Shown here: positions 54,596-62,694 of the stretch, piece by piece
Position numbering within the stretch: the first letter of the stretch is position 1
How the letters are laid out: each line of letters opens with the position of its first letter
Source of the DNA: Bacteroidales bacterium UBA5197
GTDB lineage: Bacteria > Bacteroidota > Bacteroidia > Bacteroidales > Lentimicrobiaceae
Length of the DNA: 64,000 bases
Assembly: GCA_002412885.1 (NCBI GenBank)
Contig: DHVX01000033.1
Location: 62,001 to 126,000 of the forward strand
Reading direction: 5' to 3'
The notes under the pieces: model-generated
Seen by the model: the letters and a program-made list of their open reading frames with translations, nothing else
The model's database searches: none
What the model was told of the DNA's origin: nothing
Made by a program: the position numbers and the translations under genes

Positions 54596-56068
54596 TTACT
54601 GATTTTGGTTGTTATTTATTGCCAATGCTTCTTTCAGTTCTTCGCGGTCGTCGAAGTGATGTTTTGTACCTTTTATTTCCTGATAGGTTTCGTGTCCTTT
54701 GCCCGCTACCAGAATTATGTCACCGCTATCGGCCATTGTGCAGGCAACCCGGATGGCTTGCCGGCGGTCGCTGATCAGTAGCGTTGCTTTTTTCCGGTCA
54801 ACAGTAACGCCTGTCATCATTTCTTTAAGGATTTCATCCGGGTCTTCGTTACGGGGATTGTCGGAAGTAAGAATGGTGAGGGTGCTGTTTTCGGCTGCAA
54901 TCGAAGCCATTATGGGGCGCTTGGTTTTATCGCGGTTTCCTCCGGCTCCCACAACAGTAATGAGTTTTCCGGCGCCTTCGCGGATGGCATTGATGGTTGA
55001 TATTACATTCAGCAGTGCATCAGGTGTGTGCGCATAATCAACAATTCCGATCACACCGGTAGGTGATTTCATATACTCGAACCTGCCATCAACCGGCACA
55101 AGTCGGCTCAGTCCGGTAAGGCACTCTTCTTCAGTTAACCCAAGCATTTCAGCAGTAGCATAAATACTGAGCAAATTATAGGCATTGAAATTTCCGACCA
55201 GCCTGCACCAAACCTCTTTTCCATTGATGCTGAGCTGCAAACCATCAAAATGATTTTCGAGTATCCTGCAATGAAAATCGGATTGTTTTTTAACTGCCAG
55301 GGTTTTCACAACGGCTTTGGTATTCTGAACCATTACCAGTCCATTGCGGTCATCAATGTTTGTAAGTGCAAATGCTGTTGATGGCAGTTTATCAAAAAAT
55401 GATTTTTTCGCCTTGAGATAGGCATCAAATGTTTTGTGATAGTCGAGATGGTCGTGGGTGAGATTTGAAAAAACACCACCCTTGAAACTAAGCCCGGCAA
55501 TGCGCTGCTGAACTATGGCATGTGAACTCACTTCCATAAAGCAGTATTCACAGCCGTCCAAAACCATTTCCCTCAGCAACTGATTCAGTGCCATTGGATC
55601 GGGAGTGGTATGCGTGGCCGGAATTTCGAGGTTGTTGATCATATTTCTTACCGTAGAAATCAGACCAACCTTGAAACCCGCCTGTAAAAACAGTTGGTAC
55701 AATAAGGTTGCAATGGTAGTTTTTCCATTGGTGCCGGTTATCCCGATAAGGTGGATTTCCGAGGAAGGGTTATCAAAATAATTACCGGCCATAATAGCCA
55801 GTGTCTCAGCGCTGTCTTTTACCTCAATGTATGTGACATCGTGTTCGGTTTTATCGGGAATGGTTTCGCACACAATGGCTTTAACGCCTTTACTGATTAC
55901 ATCGGCAATGTATATGTGGCCATCGGTTTGTGTGCCTTTTACAGCAATAAATACCTTGTTCTTCTCAGCTCTTCTCGAGTCGGAAATAACTTCATCCACA
56001 GGTATATCCGTACTTCCGGCTATCCTGGCAATCCTGCAACGATACAATAGATCTTTCAGTGTTTTCAT
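54596..56068 (-). CDS. murE: UDP-MurNAc-tripeptide ligase, meso-DAP type
   Basis: The 490-residue enzyme adds the third stem-peptide residue. It has the ATP loop [24 protein letters not shown], and the substrate-choosing motif DNPR within [11 protein letters not shown], the signature of the meso-diaminopimelate enzyme rather than the lysine one. The cell wall is therefore expected to be of the DAP type, as in Gram-negative bacteria. murE lies 9 bp after ftsI and 11 bp before mraY. Confidence 0.95.
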   Translation of the reverse strand: MKTLKDLLYRCRIARIAGSTDIPVDEVISDSRRAEKNKVFIAVKGTQTDGHIYIADVISKGVKAIVCETIPDKTEHDVTYIEVKDSAETLAIMAGNYFDNPSSEIHLIGITGTNGKTTIATLLYQLFLQAGFKVGLISTVRNMINNLEIPATHTTPDPMALNQLLREMVLDGCEYCFMEVSSHAIVQQRIAGLSFKGGVFSNLTHDHLDYHKTFDAYLKAKKSFFDKLPSTAFALTNIDDRNGLVMVQNTKAVVKTLAVKKQSDFHCRILENHFDGLQLSINGKEVWCRLVGNFNAYNLLSIYATAEMLGLTEEECLTGLSRLVPVDGRFEYMKSPTGVIGIVDYAHTPDALLNVISTINAIREGAGKLITVVGAGGNRDKTKRPIMASIAAENSTLTILTSDNPRNEDPDEILKEMMTGVTVDRKKATLLISDRRQAIRVACTMADSGDIILVAGKGHETYQEIKGTKHHFDDREELKEALAINNNQNQ

Positions 56069-56077
56069 TTCTGCACT

Positions 56078-58177
56078 TTAGCCCAGTTCAATAATACATT
56101 TACTCCCTCTTACAGCTTTTGATCCTGCGGGCAGCGATTGCTTTTTTACTTTTCCCTTGCCATTCATCTGTACTTTTATTCCTGCCGATTCAAGTAAAAA
56201 AACAGCATCTCTTGCTCCCATGCCTCTTACGTCAGGTATTATTTCTTCTCCTGTTTCAATGTTTACAGTTTCAGCAATTCCATTATTATCCCTGCAGGCA
56301 ATCCATTCATTCTGATCCATTTCTGCAGAAACCGGGACGCTGAGCAATTTGAAAATGGTTTGCAGTTCTTTGGCATTTCCTGATGCATATACCGGTGCTG
56401 AACGGAGTAAAGAATCTGATTTGGTGGCGGCGAAATCAAGTCGCGTAGAGTAAACCTTATCAGCCACCTCTTTAAAAACCGGCCCTGCAATTGATCCTCC
56501 GTAGTAAACTCCTTTGCTGGGATTGTTAATGACCACAATCATTGAGTATTTCGGGTCTTCAGCCGGGAAGTAGCCTGAAAATGATGCCTTGTAATTTGAT
56601 TTATTATACCCCGCATTGTTTTGGGCAATTTGAGCGGTGCCGGTTTTGCCGGCGATTTTGTAAACCGGATTTTTTAAATGTGTGGCCGTTCCCTGCTGAA
56701 CTACTCCTTCGAGTAATGAACGCGCCATGGCTATTGACTCGGGATTTTTTGTGATGGATTTTGAGAGAATTACCGGACCGAAAGTTTCAACAACCTTTCC
56801 GGCTGATCTTATTTCTTTCACAAATTGCGGTTTTACCATTACACCGTTATTGGCAATGGCATTATAGAAGGCCAGCGTCTGCAATGGAGTGAGTGCCACT
56901 TCATATCCTATCGACATCCAGGGAAGCGATACTTTCGACCAGTATTTATGTTTGGTGTCTTTTATTGAAGGGTTTCCTTCTCCGGGAATATCCAGCCCAA
57001 GTGGCTGATTCAGTCGCATCGCATAAAGCGCATCTATAAACTGCTGTGGCTTGTCTTTGTATGCTTTGTGAATGACTTTTGAAATGCCCACATTTGACGA
57101 TACTTCAAATGCTTTGCGAACACTGATGCGGCCATAACCTCCTTTGTGGGAATCTCTCATGGTCCGGTTCGCAAACATTACTGTTCCACCCTGGGTGTCT
57201 ACAGTGTCGCTGAGGCTGACCAGTCCGTCATCGAGTGCCGCCAGCAAAGAAGCCAGTTTAAATGTTGATCCGGGTTCTGAACTTTCACCTATCGCGTAGT
57301 TGTATTTTTCTTCATAAAAACCTTCTTTGTTTTTACCAAGATTTGCAATGGCAACAATAAAGCCGGTTTTTACTTCCATCAGAATGGCGCAACCATGATC
57401 GGCTTCATTGGCGATCAATTGCCGCATCAAAGCATCTTCTGCTACATCCTGAATATTAATGTCAATGGATGTTACAATATCATGTCCGTTTCTTGGTTCA
57501 ATCTCATTTTCGTCATTCAATGGCCTCCACACACCATTACCAATGCGCTGCATAAGGCGCTGTCCGCTTTCACCTTCAAGCAGGTGGCTGTATGCGCCTT
57601 CAAGTCCAATGTCGTTTTCTGATCCGTCTTTGTCCCAGCCTATGGTTCTGAAAGCAAGCCATTTAAATGGAAGCTCTCTCTTATTTTTCGCCTGGGCAAT
57701 CAAACCGCCTTTGTATTTTCCAAGCCTGAAAATCGGAAATTTTCTTACTTTTTTAAGGTCACTGTAAGTTATGTTACGCTTAAGCAATAAATAACGATTG
57801 TTTTTTTTACGGCCTTGTTCCAGTATTTGTTTGTACTCTTTTTTACTGCGGTCTCTGAAATGATTTGCCATATGCCAGGCGAGTGAGTCCACATTTTCGT
57901 AAAAGAATTCATCGTTATAATGGGTGTTGCCTGCATCAATACGCAGTTCAAAAATGGGAACCGATGCCGCCATTAAACTTCCGTCAACAGCCAGAATATT
58001 GCCCCTGGTGGCTTCTATATTTTCGTATCTGATGCTTAACTTTTTGGCTTTTTCGCGCCATTCATCGCCTTCAACAAACTGAATGTAGGCTGCCTTGCCA
58101 AGTATTGACAAGCCAAGCACTACCATGACAAAATAGACAAGGTAAACTTTCTTTAATATTTCGCCCTTATTGTCCAT
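56078..58177 (-). CDS. ftsI: penicillin-binding protein FtsI/PBP2 with C-terminal PASTA domain
   Basis: The 699-residue class B PBP is the septal transpeptidase. A single N-terminal membrane helix (about 9-28) is followed by the dimerization domain and the transpeptidase domain. Catalytic motifs are STFK (in SEPGSTFKLA, about 305), SSN (SSNVGISK) and KTG (AGKTGTAQI, about 508). A PASTA domain occupies about 640-699 (VPDVRGMGARDAVFLLE). PASTA-tailed division PBPs are best known from Gram-positive bacteria (SpoVD/PBP2x) but occur in Bacteroidota too. It follows the ftsL-like gene by 4 bp. Confidence 0.95.
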   Translation of the reverse strand: MDNKGEILKKVYLVYFVMVVLGLSILGKAAYIQFVEGDEWREKAKKLSIRYENIEATRGNILAVDGSLMAASVPIFELRIDAGNTHYNDEFFYENVDSLAWHMANHFRDRSKKEYKQILEQGRKKNNRYLLLKRNITYSDLKKVRKFPIFRLGKYKGGLIAQAKNKRELPFKWLAFRTIGWDKDGSENDIGLEGAYSHLLEGESGQRLMQRIGNGVWRPLNDENEIEPRNGHDIVTSIDINIQDVAEDALMRQLIANEADHGCAILMEVKTGFIVAIANLGKNKEGFYEEKYNYAIGESSEPGSTFKLASLLAALDDGLVSLSDTVDTQGGTVMFANRTMRDSHKGGYGRISVRKAFEVSSNVGISKVIHKAYKDKPQQFIDALYAMRLNQPLGLDIPGEGNPSIKDTKHKYWSKVSLPWMSIGYEVALTPLQTLAFYNAIANNGVMVKPQFVKEIRSAGKVVETFGPVILSKSITKNPESIAMARSLLEGVVQQGTATHLKNPVYKIAGKTGTAQIAQNNAGYNKSNYKASFSGYFPAEDPKYSMIVVINNPSKGVYYGGSIAGPVFKEVADKVYSTRLDFAATKSDSLLRSAPVYASGNAKELQTIFKLLSVPVSAEMDQNEWIACRDNNGIAETVNIETGEEIIPDVRGMGARDAVFLLESAGIKVQMNGKGKVKKQSLPAGSKAVRGSKCIIELG

Positions 58178-58181
58178 CAGT

Positions 58182-58604
58182 TTATTCTTTTACATGAATT
58201 TTTACAGGAGGAACTACTGATTCCTTTACGCCGGTGTTTTTTAATTTATTGGCAACTTCCGATTGCTTGCTGTGATACATAAGGGCTGATTTCGTGGTGA
58301 TGTATTCATACCTCAGCTCTTCAAGCTCTCTTTTGGTTTTTGATATTTCAATCATTGTTTTCTCAGCATTGTAAGAATTGGCGATATAAAAAATGGCCAT
58401 CAATGTCAGGAAAAGTATAAATGGTACTTGTGTAGTCAGGTTATCACGGGTAAGAAAGCTTCCATCTACAATGCTGTGCAATGATCCACCAACATTGACT
58501 TTTTGATTCAGCATACTGAATGCCCTGAAAGACCTCTTCTTTTTAAGGGGTTTTTCAACAGGTTTGGGCCTGACGGTATTTTTATGATCGCTAATCTTCG
58601 TCAT
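58182..58604 (-). CDS. ftsL: FtsL-like division protein
   Basis: The 140-residue protein has a Lys/Arg-rich cytoplasmic tail, one membrane helix at about 60-80 (VPFILFLTLMAIFYIANSY) and a coiled-coil extracytoplasmic part (KTKRELEELRYEYITTKS). That topology, and its place between rsmH and ftsI, identify the fast-evolving FtsL, which binds FtsQ and FtsB. Sequence similarity alone would not be enough. Its start overlaps rsmH by 14 nt. Confidence 0.8.
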   Translation of the reverse strand: MTKISDHKNTVRPKPVEKPLKKKRSFRAFSMLNQKVNVGGSLHSIVDGSFLTRDNLTTQVPFILFLTLMAIFYIANSYNAEKTMIEISKTKRELEELRYEYITTKSALMYHSKQSEVANKLKNTGVKESVVPPVKIHVKE

Positions 58605-59496
58605 GGTTTCTCTCTGCTATCCTGAGCTTCGCACTGCGGGCACGGTTATTTTCGAGGACTTCTTCTTCAGTTGCTATGGTAGGTTTACGGGTAATTGGTT
58701 TGAATGGCGCATGCAGATTTCCGAAGAAGTCCTTGTTCACAGTCCCTTCAAAATTTCCGGTTTTCATAAAGTTTTTAACCAATCTGTCTTCCAGCGAATG
58801 GTATGACATCACCACCAGTCGCCCGCCCGGCTTGATGGTTTTTGTGGTTTGCAGAAGCATTTCTTTTAATGCATCAAGCTCACCGTTTACTTCAATGCGA
58901 AGTGCCTGGAATATCCTGGCGAAAAATTTATTCTCTTTGCCTCTTTCTGCAAATGGCTGCAGGATTTCTTTGAGTTGAGCAGTTGTGTTGATGGCTCCTG
59001 CTCCTCTGGCTTCGGTCAGTTTTAAGGCAATGCGGTATGCATTTGGCAATTCGCCATACTCGCGCATTATCTTTATAAGATCTTCGGTTGGGTATCGGTT
59101 TATGACTTCCTTTGCGGTCAGATTCGATTTTCTATCCATTCTCAGGTCGAGATCAGCATCAAAACGGGTCGAAAAACCGCGCTCTGCCTGATCAAGCTGA
59201 TGCGACGAAACACCCAGATCAGCTAGGATTCCATCCACCGGAAATGCTTTAAAAAACCTCAGAAAGTTTGTGAGGAACCTGAAATTCTGGTTTATCAGCG
59301 TAAAGCGGCTGTCGTCAATTGAATTTAAAAGTGCATCTGCATCCTGATCAAAGCCAACAAGTCTGCCGGTAGTCAGCTGTTCAAGTATGGCACGTGCATG
59401 GCCACCGCCTCCAAAAGTCACATCTACATATGTGCCTTCGGGCTTAATGGCGAGTCCATCCAGACATTCGCTGAGCATTACGGGCTTATGATACAT
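58591..59496 (-). CDS. rsmH: 16S rRNA (cytosine1402-N4)-methyltransferase
   Basis: The 301-residue enzyme methylates N4 of C1402 in 16S rRNA near the P site. It has YHKPVMLSECLDGL at the N-terminus, the SAM-binding DVTFGGGGHARAIL, GILADLGVSSHQLD, RGFS and the C-terminal SYHSLEDRLVKNFM. It is the second gene of the cluster, 11 bp after mraZ. Confidence 0.96.
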   Translation of the reverse strand: MYHKPVMLSECLDGLAIKPEGTYVDVTFGGGGHARAILEQLTTGRLVGFDQDADALLNSIDDSRFTLINQNFRFLTNFLRFFKAFPVDGILADLGVSSHQLDQAERGFSTRFDADLDLRMDRKSNLTAKEVINRYPTEDLIKIMREYGELPNAYRIALKLTEARGAGAINTTAQLKEILQPFAERGKENKFFARIFQALRIEVNGELDALKEMLLQTTKTIKPGGRLVVMSYHSLEDRLVKNFMKTGNFEGTVNKDFFGNLHAPFKPITRKPTIATEEEVLENNRARSAKLRIAERNHDED

Positions 59497-59507
59497 TTTT
59501 CAGTTAT

Positions 59508-59969
59508 TTATTCGTCGTCATTCATTTGTCCCATCACCTCTTCGGCAAGGTCAGAGAAGCTGCCAATGTTGTCGCGTATTGAAGCTTCGTACTTGTCCTT
59601 ATCCCATATCTCTATGATACTGAGTGCAGATGACAGTACGATGTCTTTTGATATTCCGGCGAAAACTGCCAGATCTTTCGGAATAAGCAAACGTCCGGTA
59701 GAGTCAGTTTCAACTTCACGTACGCCCGCCATAAAGATTCTGATGAAATCGTTATTCTTTTTGATAAAGCGGTTTAGCTTGTTTACCCGTTTCATTTCTT
59801 TGTTCCACACCTGACGGGGATACAATTCAAGGCAAGGTTGAAAAATGCTCCTTTTCAGGATGAAGCCTTCGGAGATTATGGCATCAATCTGCGACTTGAG
59901 TGCCGAAGGCAGCATCAATCTGCCCTTGACATCAACCTTGCAGTCGTGAACGCCAATTATTTCCGTCAT
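59508..59969 (-). CDS. mraZ: transcriptional regulator MraZ
   Basis: The 153-residue protein has two AbrB-like modules: DCKVDVKGRLMLPSALKSQI near residues 10-30 and EVETDSTGRLLIPKDLA near 85-102. MraZ binds tandem repeats upstream of its own gene and regulates the division cluster. Three such repeats lie 42-71 bp before this start. It is the first gene of the dcw unit. Confidence 0.95.
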   Translation of the reverse strand: MTEIIGVHDCKVDVKGRLMLPSALKSQIDAIISEGFILKRSIFQPCLELYPRQVWNKEMKRVNKLNRFIKKNNDFIRIFMAGVREVETDSTGRLLIPKDLAVFAGISKDIVLSSALSIIEIWDKDKYEASIRDNIGSFSDLAEEVMGQMNDDE

Positions 59970-59995
59970 TATTCGTTTTGTTGTTTTTAGTGGTG

Positions 59996-60003
59996 TAAAT
60001 ATA
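59996..60003 (-). promoter_or_regulatory. candidate -7 box of the dcw promoter
   Basis: The minus strand reads TATATTTA, one base off TAnnTTTG, 27 bases before the mraZ ATG. The repeat array begins 8 bases upstream and would cover the -33 region. Confidence 0.4.
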
Positions 60004-60007
60004 GATG

Positions 60008-60040
60008 GTTTTTACCACTTTTTACCACTTTTTACCACTA
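60008..60040 (-). promoter_or_regulatory. MraZ operator: three 10-bp direct repeats GTGGTAAAAA
   Basis: On the minus strand GTGGTAAAAA occurs three times in exact 10-bp steps, one helical turn each. Known MraZ sites are tandem GTGG/TGGG-containing boxes of about this period upstream of mraZ. An inverted, degenerate copy (GTGGTGTAAA) lies at 59990-59999 on the plus strand. The position over the promoter suggests autorepression. Confidence 0.75.
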
Positions 60041-60215
60041 CTGTTAATAACTTTTTGCAGAAATGGTGTTTTATATATCCGATTCAGTGATTTAACATGT
60101 TGAAAATGAGTGTTATAAAATCATTTTGGGTTATTATTGTTTTCTAACCTTTGGCGAATTATGATGACTTTTTCTTGATTTTTTAAGTCGCCGGTAAATC
60201 AATTATCGAATTTTG

Positions 60216-60223
60216 TAAATTTG
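60216..60223 (+). promoter_or_regulatory. candidate -7 box for the acyltransferase operon
   Basis: TAAATTTG matches TAnnTTTG, 35 bases before the ATG at 60259. No clear -33 was found. The rest of the 289-bp divergent gap holds the mraZ operator. Confidence 0.45.
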
Positions 60224-60258
60224 TTAAAAATTCAGGAACACAATTTTACACCTGAAAC

Positions 60259-61125
60259 ATGGAAGTAAACGAGACCGTACCCGAGGGGGAATATATCAGA
60301 TTCATTGATCTTGATAAAGTTATAGAAGGCAAGAGTCCTCGTTTACGTAGGAACCTGCCTGGGTTTTTGCTGAGATATCTCAAAAGAATAGTCCATCAGG
60401 ATGAGTTGAATAAGGCACTGAATAAGCATAAGGATAAGTATGGACTTGAGTTTTTTGAAGTAATTCTAAATGATTTTGGAGTCAATATTGCTGTCAAAGG
60501 CGAAGAAAATCTTCTGAAATCGGAGCGGTTTGTCGTGGTTGCAAATCATCCTTTGGGAGGACTTGATGGAATCGCACTTATGCAGGCTGTTGGCAGAATC
60601 AGACCCGATATTGTCTCTCCGGCAAATGATTTTCTGATGCATTTGCCCAACCTGCGTTCACTGTTTATTCCTGTAAATAAGCATGGCTCAAATGCCACAA
60701 ACATTGCTGTTTTCAACGAAACATTCGCCTCTGACAAAACAATAGTTTATTTTCCTGCAGGTTTGTGTTCACGCAAAACAGGCGGCGAAATTCTTGACCT
60801 GGAATGGAAAAAGACTTTTCTGAGCAAAGCCAGAGCGTATAACCGCGATATTCTTCCGGTGCATATCAGTGGGCGTAATTCAGGTTTCTTTTATAACTTA
60901 GCCAACTTCCGCAAATGGTTAGGACTGAAAGCAAACATTGAAATGCTCTTTCTTGTGGATGAAATGTTTAAACAAAAAAACAAAGACATCGTCATTACAT
61001 TTGGGAAACCAGTTGAATTAAGCACTTTCACCAAAAAGCACAGCGACCAGAAATGGGCTGAACTTTTGAGATCGCACGTTTACAAATTGGAAAAGGATCC
61101 GGATTTAATCTTTAATGCAGACTAA
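60259..61125 (+). CDS. PlsC-type O-acyltransferase, GlsA-like (glycine lipid synthesis)
   Basis: The 288-residue protein has the acyltransferase motif NHPLGGLD at 96-103 (His97 and Asp103, with a slightly long spacing) and FPAGLCSRK near 170, corresponding to the FPEG block that binds acyl donor or acceptor. Together with the GNAT-like gene directly downstream it matches the GlsA-GlsB pair of Bacteroides, which makes N-acyl glycine and then O-acylates its hydroxy group to give glycine lipids. In that scheme this is the second enzyme. An ordinary lysophospholipid acyltransferase is the alternative. It overlaps the next gene by 11 nt. Confidence 0.72.
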   Translation: MEVNETVPEGEYIRFIDLDKVIEGKSPRLRRNLPGFLLRYLKRIVHQDELNKALNKHKDKYGLEFFEVILNDFGVNIAVKGEENLLKSERFVVVANHPLGGLDGIALMQAVGRIRPDIVSPANDFLMHLPNLRSLFIPVNKHGSNATNIAVFNETFASDKTIVYFPAGLCSRKTGGEILDLEWKKTFLSKARAYNRDILPVHISGRNSGFFYNLANFRKWLGLKANIEMLFLVDEMFKQKNKDIVITFGKPVELSTFTKKHSDQKWAELLRSHVYKLEKDPDLIFNAD

Positions 61126-62071
61126 AAAATCTATGAGCCAGAAAATGGAACAGATCATTCCTCCGGTTGACCGGGAGGCAATTGAGTCAGAACTTACCAG
61201 CGACAAACTAATCCGGAGAACCAACGCCGGAAACAATCTCATATACATTCTCAATCACCATAATTCACCCAATGTTGTGCGTGAAATTGGCCGGTTGCGC
61301 GAAATAACCTTTCGTGATGCCGGTGGTGGAACGGGTCTTTCTATCGACCTTGACCATTATGATACCTGCGAAAATCCGTTCGAACAACTGATTGTTTGGA
61401 ATCCGGTTGACAAAGAAATTATCGGAGGGTACAGATATTTGCACTGTAAAACCCTTACAAAAGGTGAAGACGGGGAATACCACACGCCAACCTTCAAACT
61501 GTTTCACTATTCCGACAAATTTGTTGAAGAATATCTGCCCTATACCATTGAACTGGGACGATCTTTTGTTCAGCCTGCATATCAGCCGGTTAACAATATC
61601 CGTAAAGGAATGTATTCGCTTGATAATATATGGGACGGACTTGGAGCATTGGTTCATATTTATCCGGATGCAAAGTATTTCTTCGGGAAGATTACCATGT
61701 ATCCTGATTACAATACCAGAGCCCGCGATCTTATCCTTTGGTTTATGAAGAGATATTTTGCTGATCACGATAAGTTGGTTTATCCGATAGTTCCGCTTGT
61801 GCTCAAAACCGATGAAACTGAACTTGAACAGGCTTTTCCCAATGGAATTTACGAGAAAGATTATAAACTGCTGATTCAGCAGGTGCGTTCTTTGGGTGAA
61901 AACATTCCGCCATTGGTCAATGCATATATGAACCTGTCTTCCACAATGAAGTTTTTCGGCACATCGCTCAATGATGATTTTGGGGAGGTTGAAGAGTCGG
62001 GAATTATTGTAACCATTGCCGATATTTACGAAATTAAGATTGAACGACACCTAACAATATCCGAAAGGTAA
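61115..62071 (+). CDS. GNAT-like N-acyltransferase, GlsB/OlsB-like
   Basis: The 318-residue protein shows the features of the OlsB/GlsB family, which transfers a 3-hydroxy-fatty acid from ACP to an amino acid. These are REITFRDAGGGTG and the conserved DHYDTCENPFEQLIVWNP, GGYRYLHC, YTIELGRSFVQPAYQ and the GLGALVHIYPDAKYFFG segment. In Bacteroides the homologue makes N-acyl glycine. ATGs at 61133 and 61145 are alternative starts; the first overlaps the upstream gene by 11 nt. Substrate (glycine rather than ornithine) is inferred from the phylum. Confidence 0.78.
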   Translation: MQTKKSMSQKMEQIIPPVDREAIESELTSDKLIRRTNAGNNLIYILNHHNSPNVVREIGRLREITFRDAGGGTGLSIDLDHYDTCENPFEQLIVWNPVDKEIIGGYRYLHCKTLTKGEDGEYHTPTFKLFHYSDKFVEEYLPYTIELGRSFVQPAYQPVNNIRKGMYSLDNIWDGLGALVHIYPDAKYFFGKITMYPDYNTRARDLILWFMKRYFADHDKLVYPIVPLVLKTDETELEQAFPNGIYEKDYKLLIQQVRSLGENIPPLVNAYMNLSSTMKFFGTSLNDDFGEVEESGIIVTIADIYEIKIERHLTISER

Positions 62072-62073
62072 TC

Positions 62074-62694
62074 ATGATCATACGAAATGCTGATTTTCTG
62101 GTTAGCAACCCCGATCCGTCGAAATGTCCGGCCCCCGACAAACCTGAGTATGCATTTATCGGAAGGTCAAATGTAGGCAAATCGTCGTTGATCAATATGT
62201 TGCTTGGTCGGCGAAATCTGGCAAAAACTTCTTCTACACCGGGAAAAACAAGACTCATCAACCATTTCATTGTCAACAATGATTGGTATCTGGTCGATCT
62301 TCCGGGATACGGTTATGCCAAAATATCGAAAAAGGAAAGAGAAAAATGGGAGGGGATGATACGTACTTATCTTACCCGCAGAGAAAGTCTGGTGAATACT
62401 TTTATACTTATTGACTCACGCATTGAACCCAAAAAATCGGATATTGATTTTATCGATTGGTTTGGCGAAGCTCAACTGCCATTTGCATTGATTTTTACCA
62501 AGACCGATAAACTCACGTCAAATACAATGGCATCAAACATTGCAGCGTTTAAAGCCAAGCTTTCTGAAACCTGGGACGAGTTGCCAACCATGTTTCTGAG
62601 TTCTGCTGAAAATGGTCTGGGAAGAGACAGTATTCTTGATTTTATTGAAGAGAACAATACTGCCTATCAGGAATTTTTGGAACAAGGAAACTAA
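62074..62694 (+). CDS. engB: ribosome biogenesis GTPase YsxC/EngB
   Basis: The 206-residue GTPase has all G motifs: GRSNVGKSS at 30-38 (G1), the switch threonines in KTSSTPGKT (G2), DLPGYGYA (G3), TKTDK (G4) and SSAENGLGRD (G5 region). It acts in large-subunit assembly and is usually essential. It starts 2 bp after the acyltransferase gene and overlaps the convergent helicase gene by 4 bp. Confidence 0.95.
   Translation: MIIRNADFLVSNPDPSKCPAPDKPEYAFIGRSNVGKSSLINMLLGRRNLAKTSSTPGKTRLINHFIVNNDWYLVDLPGYGYAKISKKEREKWEGMIRTYLTRRESLVNTFILIDSRIEPKKSDIDFIDWFGEAQLPFALIFTKTDKLTSNTMASNIAAFKAKLSETWDELPTMFLSSAENGLGRDSILDFIEENNTAYQEFLEQGN

Noticed and set aside
61265..62050. 261-codon antisense ORF opposite the GlsB-like gene
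   Set aside because: The plus-strand frame has clear family motifs; the antisense frame has none and no start context.
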